A DNA stretch of 64,000 nucleotides, taken from positions 50,023,795-50,087,794 of the forward strand of contig NC_089498.1 of NCBI RefSeq assembly GCF_036850765.1, read 5' to 3'. The DNA comes from Saccopteryx bilineata. Taxonomy: Eukaryota; Chordata; Mammalia; Chiroptera; Emballonuridae. A program made the translations under genes and the position numbers. Shown here piece after piece: positions 34,640 to 45,439 of the stretch; within the stretch, counting starts at the first letter, position 1; each line of letters starts with the position of its first letter. The notes under the pieces are model-generated. The model was not told the DNA's origin. It saw nothing but the letters and a program-made list of their open reading frames with translations, and did not search any database.

Positions 34640-35915
34640 TCAGCATTCTCCAGGGATACAGTGTTGTAAATTACCCAATCCACAATTCCACGGGTCTTCG
34701 TAGAGACACCAAATCCAGATAAAATTTGAAAAGTTTTATTAAAGGAGGAAATTTATTAAATATGCCGGCCGCATATATCTTACAAGGGGCAGCAGTCCCA
34801 AATCGTGTGTCTCATTAATATTCTAGGGGCTGGTTATATACCCTTAATTATACATGGGCAGGGAAAAAGCCTGACATCATGGCATAAGCTTATAACCTTT
34901 GTCTTCACCTACACAGGTTTGAGAAAAGGATGAAGGGGGGGATGGGACACAATTCATTAGCAAGTTTATAACATCTGTCTATAGGGTTCATAAAAATGTT
35001 TCTACACATTAAAACTTACAAGGTAACATAATAGTAAAAACGTCACTCTATATATTAAAAGATATTCCTATATTTTCTAGTGTTCACCTGCCATTCCTTT
35101 GTTCAGAGATATATATACATTAACTACACGCTTTCAGGAGGGGAGGGGTAGTTTCCATGGGGACTAATGCCTGGAAATGGCCCATCAATATAAGAAAAGG
35201 TTTAATTTAATCTTTTCTCTTCCTGCACCTGGCTAGCTATTCACTCGCTTCCTCACAGGTGTGGGGGGAGGTCCGAGAATCCAACTCTCCTTCCCCTCTG
35301 CATTTACAATACAATGCCATCGGCCATCCTGGTTTTATGCTAATCACACAAGCATAGAAATCCCATCTACAAAATCTCTCTGCCCTGGCCCAAATTAATA
35401 AAATGTTCTTTAAGCTTCCTAAAATATTAATATTAATTCTGTAACTTTTGATACCTTACAACAATAGAACCAACAGGACAGAGTGTTTATGGAGGTATAT
35501 ACACATATATGCATGAATGTATGTACTTATATATGTATGTAGTTCTATACATGAACATATATGTATATATGTATGAGAGAGAGAATAGTCTTATTCAACT
35601 CTTGGGGCTGACAAGTTTAAGAGCTGCACAATAGGCCAGCGGGCTAGAAACCAGGGGAGAAATGATGCAACCTTGAGTCCAAAGGCAGTCTTGAGGGAGA
35701 ATTACTTCCTTTTCAGGAGACCTCAGTTTTATTTCCTATTAAGGCCTTCAACTGATTAGATAAGACCCACCTACATTATAGAATGTAATCTGCTTCACTT
35801 AAAGTCTACTGATTTTAAAGTTCATGATAACTAAAAATACCTTCATAGTAATATCAATACTAATATTTGACCAAAATCTGCATACTGTGGACTAGCCAAA
35901 TTGATGTATAAAATG
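34640..35915. repeat. Ancient mammalian repeat split by an LTR
   Basis: cattctccagggataca before the LTR and agaaccaacaggacagagtg after it form one continuous old repeat. Further parts are ggggctgacaagtttaagag and ttcaactgattagataagac. It continues to about 35915. I recognise the sequence but cannot name the family. Confidence 0.6.
34662..35463 (-). mobile_element. Solo LTR, reverse strand, 802 bp
   Basis: Ends are tgttgtaa and ttacaaca. Flanks acag (34658-34661) and atag (35464-35467) fit a 4-bp duplication with one change, as in class I retroviruses, and removing the LTR restores the surrounding old repeat. On the reverse strand aataaa signals lie near 34730-34750. No internal viral region. 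Confidence 0.8.
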
Positions 35916-36214
35916 AACCATCACAGGTATTTAATGCCTTTACTCCCTCACTGCCAGGCTGTGAGTTGGTATTGGCCATCATCGTTCCAGTTGGCTGGCA
36001 CTGACCTTCAGCTATGCCTCTCTCCTTGACCTTTAGACACAGGAGTGGTAACAGCATCTGATCACTGCTAGCCCTTGACTTCTCTTAACCCTGTCTATAA
36101 CTTTGTAAATAGTCCATTAGCCTCTCCTCAATTATGCCACTTCAATACTGTATTTCTTTGCTGCCAGGATTGACTCTGTGCCATCTAAGTTCATAATCTT
36201 ATAAAAACAAAACA
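35916..36214. other. Unrecognised sequence
   Basis: Nothing firmly recognised; it may be further old repeat. Confidence 0.35.
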
Positions 36215-37560
36215 GAGGAAAATAATTAAGGCAGTGGTATCATGTTACCTGACTTCAAATTATACCATAAAGCCACTATAATCAAAATAGCATGGTATTG
36301 GCAAGAAAACATACAGACCAATGGAAGAGAACCGAGAACCCAGAAATAAAACCAAATATATATGGACAAATAATCTTTGATAAAATAGCCAAAAGCACAT
36401 CATGGAGAAAAGAAAGCCTCTTCAATAAATGGTGCTGGGAAAATTAGAAAGCCACATGCAAAAGAATGAAACTTGACTACATCTGGTCCCCCTGTACAAA
36501 AATTAATTCAAAATGGATCAAAGACCTAAATATAAGAGCTGAAACAATAAATTACATAGAAGAAAACATAGGCACTAAACACATGAACCTTGGCCATTAG
36601 AGAACAATTCATGAATTTGATTTAAGGCAAGAGAAATAAAGACAAAAATAAATGAATTGGACTATATCAAACTAAAGAGCTTCTGCACAACAAAAGAAAC
36701 TGATAACAAACCAAATAGGCAGCCAACTAAATGAGAGATGATATTTGCAAACAACAGCTCCAATAAGGGGTTAATATTCCAAAATATATAAAGAACTCAC
36801 AAAGCTCAGCAACAAATAAGCAAGCAATCCAATTAAAAAATGGGGAGAGGACCTGAACAGACACTTCTCCCAAGAGGACATACAAATGGCCAACAGATAT
36901 ATGAAAAGATGCTCATCTTCACTGCCATTTGAGAAATACAAATGAAAGCTACAATGAGATACCACCTCACACCTGTTAGATTAGTTATTATCAACAAGAC
37001 AGGTAATAGCAAATGTTGGAGAGGCTGTGGAGAAAAAGGAACCCTCATTCCTTGCTGATGGGAATGCAAATTAGTACATCCATTGTGGTAGGAAGTATGG
37101 TAGTTCTTCTAAAAATTAAGGATAGAACTACCATATGACCCAACAATCCCTCTACTGGGTATCTACCCCCAGAACTCCAAAACTTTGGTACATAAAGACA
37201 CATGCACCTCCATGTTCATCAAAGCATTATCCACAGTGGCCAAGACATGGAAACAACCAAAGTGTCCCCCGACAGAGGATTGGATAAAAAAGATGTGGTA
37301 CATATATACAATGAAATACTACTCAGCCATAAGAAATGATGACATATTGCCATTTATGACAACATGGATGGACCTTGAGGATATTATACTGAGTGAAATA
37401 AGTAAATCAGTAAAAGCTAAAAACTGTATGTTTTCACACATATGTGGGATATAAAACTGAGACTCATAGACATAAATAAAAGTGAAGTGGTTACCAGGAG
37501 GAGGGGAATGTAGGGAAGGAGTGGGGGAAGGGAGAAAATAAAAAACAAAACAAAACAACA
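36215..37560 (+). mobile_element. 5'-truncated L1 of the same family as 6106-14749
   Basis: It aligns without the SINE and LTR insertions to 12210-14560. Shared blocks include ttcaataaatggtgctggga, aatttgatttaaggcaaga-type phrases and ctaccatatgacccaacaat. It ends with an A-rich tail (aaaaaacaaaacaaaacaac). Frames are broken; the longest piece, at 37185-37454, is ORF2 C-terminus. It shows the empty sites for the SINE and LTR in the other copy. Confidence 0.9.
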
Positions 37561-37619
37561 AAGAAAACAATGCATAAGCCAATCAGACACAAATCTTCAA
37601 TGAACTATAAGTTCTACAG

Positions 37620-37705
37620 GATGTGAATCATTGTTTTGTTCAGTGATCCATGGGCCTGTTACATAGTAGATAGTCAATAAATATTAATTGAATGAATGAA
37701 CAAAT
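37620..37705 (+). mobile_element. L2-like 3' tail fragment
   Basis: cctgttacatagtagatagt then caataaatattaattgaatg, the familiar terminal phrase of L2-type LINEs. Confidence 0.55.
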
Positions 37706-37856
37706 ATATCTCCAACTTTAGGAAAACAAACTTTAAAAGTTCATGGAGAAGACAGATGAGAATCCATGGCCAGAAAGCCCTAAGTCTTAGGGCCTAATAA
37801 TATGTATGTTTAACTGGGATAGATAGAAGGTTCTAAAAATGAAAATACTAAAACTA

Positions 37857-38252
37857 GCCTGACCAGGTGGTGGCACAGTGGATAGAGTGACAACCTGGGA
37901 TGTTTGAGAACCCTGATTTGAAACCCCAAGGTCACTGGCTTGAGCACAGGCTCATCTGACTCTAGCATGAGCTCACCAGTTTGAGCACGAGATTGCCAGC
38001 TTGAGCATGGAATCATAGACATGATCCCATGGTTGCTGGTTTGAGCCCAAGGCTTCTGGCTTGAGTAAGGGGTCACAGGCTCAACTGAAGCCTTCCACCG
38101 ATCAAGGCACATATAAAAAAACAAACAATGAACAACTAAAGTGCTACAGCTATGAGTTGATGCTTCTCATCTCTCTCCCTTCTTGTTTGTCTATCTCTGT
38201 CTGTACCTCTCTCTGCCTCAAAAGAAAGAAAGAAAGAAAAGAAACAAAGAAA
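37857..38252 (+). mobile_element. Group B SINE
   Basis: Head gcctgaccaggtggtggcac, repeated cttgagc modules and CT-rich tail, then (aaag)n. Flanked by gaaaatactaaaa on both sides (ending 37853 and starting near 38253). Confidence 0.9.
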
Positions 38253-38879
38253 GAAAATACTAAAAATAAAACTTCAAATGAGTTCAATAAGAATAAAGTA
38301 ATTTTCTTGATAGCTTTAAAAAAATAAAAGAAAAACATGGCTACATAGGACGATTTCTGATGAGGAAACATATTTGAAAGAAGATGCACAACAGAATCCA
38401 AGAAGAGGCAAGATGTGTTCTTAATTAAGGACAAGTCCCAGACTGACCTTATCTAGAAATTATCAAAGAGACTATAACCCAGATTGCATGGAAACACTAA
38501 AGGGGCAGAAGGATGGTGCCAGCACAGTGACAGAGAACATGGAAGGGCTAAAGGGTTGAGTTGACAGAATCACCATGTACCATTTTGCAGTCCTCTTATC
38601 TTACCAATGAAGAGTCACATTTCCCTCACTAAAAAGAGGAAAATGGTGGTCCAGGTGATCAGGAAAAATAAGACACATGGCCATTTAAAGGAAGTCATTC
38701 TGTTATCTCCAGACAACCTACAGAACAAGACTGAAAGAAATGGCGATTGTGATTCCAGAGATGTTACCAGTCATCTCTTTCATCTCAGGGGTCTTCAAAT
38801 AGTGTCCTTCTGCCTGGAACAGTGTATGAGTCTTCTTACCTATTTGGCCTTATTTCCCTGGGGATGTCTTTTAAGATCC
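38253..38879. other. Unrecognised sequence
   Basis: No gene supported; 38780-38870 may hold a short L2-like piece. Confidence 0.35.
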
Positions 38880-39255
38880 TGTTAGAAAAACAGCTGTGTT
38901 AGGCTTGCTTATGTGCACTTGGCATAATTAGTGTATGAGTATGTGACAGAGCCACATGTGTGTAGCCTATGTAAGGCTGTGAGTGCTTTCCCTCAGGGGC
39001 GGTTCTCTCAGATCGCTCTTCCCCCACCACTCGGTGCAGTTTTCTGATTCCCTCAGCCACCACTAGAAGGGGCGATTTTCTTGATCCCTTGCCCTCTACT
39101 GTGAAAAGTGGTTTTTCTTTGCTTATTCACTCAGCTGTCTCTGTGAGCTTCCATTAAACAGGAATGACCCACCTCTTTCTGGCTTCACAGTTCCTCTACT
39201 GTCTGCCCAAATCCAATGTGATACTGCCTGCCTGGCCTTGACTACCAGAATCACA
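38880..39255 (+). repeat. 5' LTR of the endogenous retrovirus
   Basis: Starts TGTTAGAAAAACAGCTGTGT and ends in CA (aatcaca). Its partner at 41314 shares the start and the internal phrases agccacatgtgtgtagcc and cccaaatccaatgtga. A candidate polyadenylation signal is attaaa near 39153. Confidence 0.85.
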
Positions 39256-39257
39256 TC

Positions 39258-39275
39258 TGGCATAGTGAGCAGGAT
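39258..39275 (+). other. Candidate primer-binding site
   Basis: TGGCATAGTGAGCAGGAT lies 2 bases after the LTR and starts with TGG, as a site complementary to a tRNA CCA end must. From memory it matches the complement of a tRNA-Ser 3' end at about 15 of 18 bases. Serine priming is inferred, not proven. Confidence 0.6.
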
Positions 39276-39579
39276 TAGGATCAGATCGGTATGAAGCTAC
39301 CGACACCCATGAAGGGTGATATAGGGGAGTGGCTGTTCTTAAGCATGTGGTTCCCTGTGGTCACCCTGCTGGGAGCCATGAGCTGGGTGTTTTTTACAGT
39401 CCAGTAAGCAGAAACTTAAAGCTCTGTGCAAGAAGCCACCTCAAGAACTCCAATGTAAACAATGAGACTGAGCACCAACAGTGGCCAGAGCTGAAACGGA
39501 TGATGGAGAAGAAATAGCGGGTTTGAGAACATCCGTTTTCCCTAGAAGCTGAACGCTAGTACCAGCCGTTGTTAGAGAC

Positions 39580-40440
39580 ACAGCTGCAGGTTCAGGAGCT
39601 TCAGTTTCAGCTTCAGGCCTCAAGCTGGCAGCTGCAAGAGCTGAAGAGGTCACTGAAAAAGAAGGAGGAGGTTTGGGCTGAAACTGCCATTGGCAAACTC
39701 AGAGCCCTGCCAGTGGTCACTAAGAATTAGATAAAAATCCAACAGCCAAAAGTGCCTCAGGGGCAGGCACAACCCCCTCTGCAAGTAACTGAGCATTCTG
39801 TGGTCTGCCCTACACCCAGATAGAGTTGATGGAATTAGGGGTGAAATTCAGGCAGAAACCAACCGAGTCCCTGACAGCTTGGTTGCTGTGGTTGTGAGAC
39901 TTAGGAGTGGATGGCATCACGCTCTATGGAAGAGAAGTGGAGAAATTAGCCACCATTACCACATATTCCTCCTTGAGGCAGCATCTTCAGAATTGCTATG
40001 ATAACCCAGGAAATCATATCCTATTAGAATGGGTAATGGCTGTCACTTGTATAGTCTGGCAGAATGCTGGAGACTTGCCAGGGGCAATGACTTGGTGGCA
40101 GTCATATATTGAGCTGCAGCAGGTCCCCCAGGAACTAGGTATGAAGGATGTTACTTTCAACCTAAGGTCTCATGGGCCAGATGGGGAAGTATTTACAACA
40201 GGGAAGAGGAACCTTATTCTTTGTAGCGCCCCATCAGCCCTTTTTGAGTCACTGATACCTATCCTGAGCCCTTATGTTGGGCAGCCCATCAATGCTATTA
40301 CATAGATGGTGGCAGATTTGGGAGAGGTAGAAGCAGCATGCAACCATAAGGCTGTGCAGGCTGCTGCCCATGCTGTCTCCCTGACTAACAAGAGAAACAG
40401 GTCTGTAAAGTTTACCTGAACACAGATGTGGGTAGATTTG
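39580..40440 (+). pseudogene. Retroviral gag remnant
   Basis: The first part (39583-39713) encodes a Gln/Leu-rich repetitive coiled coil. The next part resembles retroviral matrix-capsid sequence; its longest open piece is 132 codons (39907-40305), with Trp-rich ACTWWQS-like and DLPGAMTWW phrases. That piece is bounded by in-frame stops at 39895-39897 and 40303-40305, and gag-like reading continues beyond each. It is a broken gene and not a preserved host gene. Confidence 0.65.
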
Positions 40441-40739
40441 ATTGTGGCTGGGAAGATAAGGAGAAATTAGGTGGCAAGCTTAATAGATTCCTGTTAGAGG
40501 TTTGGCGGCAGCTTAAACTGGAGCAAAGGTTTCAGCCACTGAAAAAGTAGAAGAATTGGGTGGCCCCAGGAGCTGCCAAGACAATGGCTAGAGTTTGTGC
40601 AGCATGGTGGCCAGATTATACATTGAAAGCACCTGCCAATAAAAAAGTTGGTGCTCGTGTTGGAGCTTGCTGAGTGGTTTGGATGAGGCTTGTGGTAATA
40701 AACAGAACACTTATAGAAAGGTGCTAAGGTCCATTATCA

Positions 40740-40860
40740 AAGAGCTGTTTGGTTAGTTGACTGTAATGAACCTTCACCTTGAGTGATTTGCACAGACAGC
40801 TGGGCTATTGTGACTGACCATTGAGCAGTATAATGGGCTCTTGAAGCAAGGACTGTGTCA
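40740..40860 (+). pseudogene. Retroviral pol (RNase H) remnant
   Basis: A short translated stretch contains TDSWA (near 40790-40804), the RNase H motif around a catalytic Asp in retroviral pol. Stops follow at once. The neighbouring 168-codon frame (40855-41361) has a hydrophobic stretch near its middle, but I cannot assign it and it runs into the 3' LTR. Confidence 0.55.
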
Positions 40861-41301
40861 AGAGGGGGGCATCAGCTCCCTTGCTGGATGGACATGTCAC
40901 CTGTAGACAGTATGAGAAACCCTGACGAGGGTGGGCAGAACCTGTGGAGGCCCTCCTGCACCATGCAACTGCTCCCATCCAGTTGTAGAGATGCACCAAG
41001 GGCACTTTCCTCAATCGACATGGTTCTGGACTGTACAGGCACCCCAGCTATGATCAGTGGCCTTACTGGCACTGTGGGTAAGGGGTTAGAGGTGGGCCTC
41101 CAGTTAACTCCCTTAGAAGAGTGCTCAGAGAGACATTGTGAAGGGCACTTTTGTCATTATTGTCACTTTTGGTATAGCTTGTGCCTTAGGAATTCTGTTG
41201 TTGCTGTAGTCTGTACTGTTTCTGTTTATGTAATATATCTCACTTCTTGCACAGGGTTCACAGAAGATATCTGTTGTGTAGAATATGAGGTGAGCAATCC
41301 T

Positions 41302-41313
41302 AAAGGGGTGGAG
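41302..41313 (+). other. Polypurine tract
   Basis: aaaggggtggag directly precedes the 3' LTR, with one pyrimidine. This is the plus-strand primer site of retroviruses and independently supports the 3' LTR boundary. Confidence 0.75.
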
Positions 41314-41637
41314 TGTTGGGAAAACAGCTGTGTTAGGCTTGCTCGCTTGCACTTTGCATGATTAGTGAATGAGCACATGGCATAGCCACATATGTATAGC
41401 TTGTGTAAGGCTATGGGTGCTTGCCCTTGGGGCGAATTGCTTGTGTACCACTGTGAAGGGATGTTTTCCTGATTGCTTACCTGCTACCATGAGAAGTGGT
41501 TTTCCCCGCCTGTTTGCTCATCCACTGTTGTGAAAATCTATTAAATGGGAATGGCCACCACTTTCCTGCTCCGCAATACCACTACCATCTGCCCAAATCC
41601 AATGTGAACATGCCTGGCCTCAGTCACCAGCATTACA
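41314..41637 (+). repeat. 3' LTR of the endogenous retrovirus
   Basis: TGTTGGGAAAACAGCTGTGT to cattaca; about 50 bases shorter than the 5' LTR through internal deletions. Candidate signal attaaa near 41539. Confidence 0.85.
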
Positions 41638-41689
41638 GCCCCTCAAGTCTGCTTAGTGCCTTCCCACCTGCTCTTCCATCTGCCCTTCC

Positions 41690-41850
41690 TTTGAGTGGCC
41701 CCTTGAGGGGAATCATGCCATTCATCACTATCCTCCAGACACAGCGGGTTCCAGGCTACAATCTTCCAGAGGGCAGAGATGGGATCTTGTTCACCATAGT
41801 CTCCCCAGTGCTTAGTCCAGTGCTAGCATGTGGTAGTAATAATAGTACCT
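41690..41850 (+). mobile_element. L2-like 3' fragment
   Basis: gagggcagagatgggatctt, ctccccagtgcttagtccag and gctagcatgtggtagt follow the L2 3' terminal order. Confidence 0.55.
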
Positions 41851-42019
41851 AAGAGACAGGTGTACTTCATGCCATTACATTTTGCTTGATTGCACTTCAC
41901 CAATGTTGTACTTTTTTTTTACAAATTACAAGGCAAGACCCTCTATCAACAAAAAGATTATAACTTGCTTTATTGTGATACCTGTTTTACTATGAACCTA
42001 CAACATCTCCAAGGTATGC

Positions 42020-42452
42020 CTGTACTGTTTTAGTTTCCTAAGACTGTTGTAACAAAGCACCCAAAACTGAGTGGCTTAAAACAACAGATTTATTCTCACA
42101 GTTCTGGAAGCTGGAGGTCTGAAATCAAGGTGTTGGGATGGCTTTTCAGAGGTGTGTTCCCTCTGAAAGCTGTAGGGGAATACTCTTGTTTCTTCCTAGG
42201 TTTTGGTGGTGGCTGTCAATCCTTGGTGTTCCTGGGCTTGCAGCTGCATAACCACAATCTCTGCCTCCGTTGTCACATGGCATTTTCCTGTTGTAATAAG
42301 GACATGAGTCATATTGGACTAGGTCCCACCCTAAAGACTTCTCTTAGCTTGAGCACATCTGCAAAGACCCTAATTTTAAATAAGGTCACATTCACAAGTA
42401 TCAAGTGTTAGGACTTCAATATATCTTTTTTGGGGACACAATCAGCCCAGAA
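42020..42452 (-). mobile_element. MaLR-type (MLT1-like) LTR
   Basis: The plus strand runs gttttagtttcctaagactg, cacccaaaactgagtggctt, gattggactaggtcccaccc-like phrases and gggcttcaat-like aggacttcaatatatc, then ggggacacaatcagcccaga. This is the complement of an MLT1-type LTR as I remember it. Nearly full length. Any reading frames across it are incidental. Confidence 0.75.
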
Positions 42453-42506
42453 CAACTACTGAGAGCTCACTGTGCACAGGGGCTGTTCTCAGTGTTTCAC
42501 ACATAT

Positions 42507-42841
42507 TAGCATATTTCTCCATGTATAACATGCTCCCATATATAGGACGCACCTTTATTTTGGGGCCTAAAATTTGAAAAAAAAAAAAGTATTACAAAAA
42601 GTTATTGAACTCAAGTTTTATTCATCATAAAACTCGTACAATTCCTCATCACTGTCAAAACTCCCATCCATTAGCTTGTCCTAATCTTTGTCTGATGATG
42701 AATCACTGTCTTCACATATTGCCTCATCCTCAGTTCCATCTATGACATTTGAAATGCCACACCACTGTATGAGACGCACCCCGTTTATAGATCCCAAATT
42801 TTTTTTAAAAAGTTGCGTCTTATACATGGGGAAACACGGTA
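42507..42841 (-). mobile_element. Pogo-like DNA transposon relic with transposase tail
   Basis: Ends are imperfect inverted repeats. The left starts tagcatatttctccatgtat; the reverse of the right end starts taccgtgtttccccatgtat (about 21 of 27 match). TA borders both ends, and its removal restores the MIR. On the reverse strand the core (42640-42800) reads ISNVIDGTEDEAI then an acidic Asp/Glu/Ser tail (EDSDSSSD). That resembles the acidic C-terminus of CENP-B/jerky-type pogo transposases. The catalytic part is absent. Confidence 0.75.
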
Positions 42842-42849
42842 ACTCTTTT

Positions 42850-43247
42850 TTTTTTTTTTTTTTTTTTTTTGTATTTTTCTGAAGCTGGAAACGGGGAGAG
42901 ACAGTCAGACAAACTCCCGCATGCGCCGGACGGGGATCCACCCGGCACGCCCACCAGGGGCGGAGGCTCTGCCCACCAGGGGGCGATGCTCTGCCCCTTG
43001 GGGGGGGTCGCTCTGCCAAGACCAGAGCCACTCTAGCGCCTGATGCAGAGGCCAAGGAGCCATCCCCAGCGCCCGGGTCATCTTTGCTCCAATGGAGCCT
43101 TGGCTGCGGGAGGGGAAGAGAGAGACAGAGAAGAAGGAGGGGGGGTGGAGAAGTGGGCACTTCTCCTATGTGTCCTGGCCGGAAATCGAACCCTGGTCCC
43201 CCGCACGCCAGGCTGACGCTCTACGGCTGAGCCAACCGGCCAGGGCC
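42850..43247 (-). mobile_element. Group A SINE
   Basis: Reverse-strand copy, T-run at left, head complement ending ccggccagggcc. Flanked by aactctttt (42841-42849 and 43248-43256). It landed at the very edge of the pogo-like element, using its last A and MIR sequence. Confidence 0.92.
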
Positions 43248-43390
43248 AACTCTTTTAATCCTTACAACACCCTTCTGAGGGAGGTTTGACTACCATGCCC
43301 ATTTGATAGACAAAGGAATTGAGGTAAAGAGGTGAAAAAATTTGCCCAAGTCCAAATTTCAATAAATACAGAAGGTAGGACTTCTCTCTC

Positions 43391-44216
43391 TTTTTGTCTC
43401 CTTCTTCTTGAGTAATTAAGAGGTAATTTTTGGGAATGGTTTTTTATTCCTTAACTTTAATATGCCTACAGATCAACTGGTGATCTTGGTCAAGTGTAAA
43501 TCCTGGATTCGTTAGTTTGAGGCAGGAGAGGAGATTCTGCCTTTCCAGCCAGCTCCTGGGTCCTCTGCTGCTGCTGATCTATGGGCCGCAGTTTGTTTAG
43601 CAAGAGCAATTGAAGCCCAGATACTAGTCATAGCAGAACAACTAAAAGTGTTTTTTAAAATTACTAATTCTTAGAACTCAGAACCTATGGACTCAGAGTC
43701 TCTAGGGTGTGGCCTTGGAATCTGTGTTTTAAGGGCAGTGATTTTGAAAGGCACACCGATTTGCAAATTAAAAGTATATAGAGAAAGTGTTGACTTGAAT
43801 TGGCCTGCTACAGTTCCTAATCAAACTGTAGCTAAGATCAAAAGATATGAGTTAAAGATCATAATGATAACTAGGACACTGAAAATTTATTGGGTAACTA
43901 TATTAAAAAAAATCTGTATATGAACCCAGAGGCAGTAGTCCCTTAAATGAGTGGTCTGACTTTGCCCTAGGCAAGATGTATGTAAGTGTCTTACAAAAAA
44001 TCAGAAAAAGTATACTTATCAGTTTTCTGATGGTAAAAGGCTGGGTGAAAAAACTAATGTGATAACGAAAAGAAAGTCAAGATTAATAAGCTAAGACATT
44101 GAGATAATAGCATAATAAGGTTAAGTCCTATAACCAAGTTTATAAAATGGATTACAGAAGTAAAGGATGGGGAAAACCTGGCTTAAATTTTTTTTTTATA
44201 TTAAAACAACCTAGAG
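43391..44216. other. Mostly unrecognised sequence
   Basis: 43670-43750 (ggactcagagtctctagggt; ggaatctgtgttttaaggg) may be a MER5-like fragment. No gene. Confidence 0.35.
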
Positions 44217-44414
44217 CCTAGCTTGTGGTAGCTCAGTGGATAGAGCATCGACCTGGAACACTGAGGTCTCTGGTTGGAAACCCTGGGCTGGCCTAGGTAA
44301 GGCATATATGACAAGCAGTCAGTGAACAATTAAAGTGATGGATGCAACTACGAGTTGATATTTCTCATTCTTCTTCTCCCTCCTCTCTCTGTAAGATCAA
44401 TAAATAAAATATTT
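44217..44414 (+). mobile_element. Group C SINE, diverged
   Basis: agcttgtggtagctcagtgg, a B-box region that has changed (ggttggaaacc), CT-rich tail and an A-rich end with aataaa. The B-box change would weaken pol III transcription. Confidence 0.8.
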
Positions 44415-45071
44415 AAAACAAAAGAATCTAGAGAGTTTAGTTAATCACTAATTTAATATCAACCAACAGTATAATGCAACTATCAAAACATTTCAAGCAA
44501 TTTAAGTCTACATCTCTGTTAATTAAGAGAGGCATCCAGAACAAAGCAAGTGAGAGCCTCAGGGTTCCCTGGGTCTTGTCAGAGCAGAGCTGGGCTGTCA
44601 AGTTCACACTAGGGGGCCAAGTATTTAGGGTGACATTGGGTTGTGCTCTATGAAGAAAGATCAGGTTGGCAAAAGAACTTGAAAGTAATAAATAGCCCCT
44701 AGAGCTAGGATGAAAAAAATGGATACTGCCTTCAATTACAGAAGACAAAAGAATACTTGACCTCCATCTAAAAATACTTAGGAGCTTGTTGTCTGAAAGA
44801 GAAATGGCCATGTTCTAAGTAGCTTCAAAGCAGCAGGATCAATGGATAGAAGTTGCAGGGAGGAAATATTTTAGTCAGTATATACAGAAGAGTATTTTCA
44901 GACTTGATCTGATTAATGATGGCTTGAAAGGCTTGATGAAAGATTCAACTCCATGTTCCTAAAAGTGTTCAAAGAGCTGTGTCATAAGAAGGATTCTTTT
45001 CACTGTGTGGAAGGCTGGGCTAGATGTCTTCTGACATGCTTCCAGTTGAAAAGTATTTGTTTTTATTTTTC
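44415..45071. other. Unrecognised sequence
   Basis: A 124-codon reverse frame (44437-44811) shows no recognisable domain. No gene is supported. Confidence 0.4.
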
Positions 45072-45424
45072 CCCATCTTTTCCAAGTAAGAAGTGGGAAG
45101 ATAGACAGATTCCCGCATGTGCCCCTACTGGGATCCATCTGTCAACCTCCATCTGGAGCCAATGCTCTGCCCATCTGGGGCCATGCTCACAACTGAGCTA
45201 TCTTTAGTGCCTGAGGCAGAGGCTCCACAAAGCATCCCCTGGGCCGATGCACTCGAATCAATCAAGTCATGCTTGTGGGAGGGGGAAGGTAAAGAGAGAG
45301 AAGGAGGAGAGGGAGGGGTAGAGAAGCAGATGGTCACTTCTCCTGAGTGCACTGATCAGGAATTGAACCCAGGACATCCACATGGTGGGCCAATGCTCTA
45401 CCACTGAGCTTACCTGCCAGGGCT
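45072..45424 (-). mobile_element. Group A SINE, old copy
   Basis: It follows the A layout on the reverse strand (attcccgcatgtgcccctac at left; gaattgaacccagg B-box complement; ctgccagggc at right) but is more diverged than the other A copies. Confidence 0.88.
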
Positions 45425-45439
45425 GACAAGGTTTGTGAT

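Larger units (their letters stand above)
38880..41637 (+). mobile_element. Endogenous retrovirus, decayed and internally deleted
   Basis: Two related LTRs in the same direction bound about 2.06 kb of internal sequence. Landmarks in order: 5' LTR (38880-39255), primer-binding site (39258-39275), gag remnant, a short RNase H remnant, polypurine tract (41302-41313) and 3' LTR (41314-41637). A normal internal region is 5-7 kb, so most of pol and all recognisable env are gone. The LTRs differ at many positions (roughly four in five bases agree by eye), so it is old. Flanking bases show no convincing duplication. Confidence 0.85.
42455..43390 (-). mobile_element. MIR SINE split by two younger insertions
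   Basis: Left half 42455-42506 (ctactgagagctcactgtgc, ctgttctcagtgtttcacac) and right half 43249-43390 (ctcttttaatccttacaaca, tgatagacaaaggaattgag) are adjacent parts of one reverse-strand MIR. Between them lie a pogo-like element and a group A SINE. Confidence 0.8.

Noticed and set aside
39907..40305. 132-codon gag-like frame as a domesticated host gene
   Set aside because: In-frame stops sit 12 bases before its start codon and at its end, with gag-like sequence continuing on both sides. Its LTRs are old and there is no sign of selection that I can see.
40855..41361. 168-codon frame as an envelope protein
   Set aside because: There is a hydrophobic stretch but no envelope motif that I can identify. 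The frame runs into the 3' LTR.
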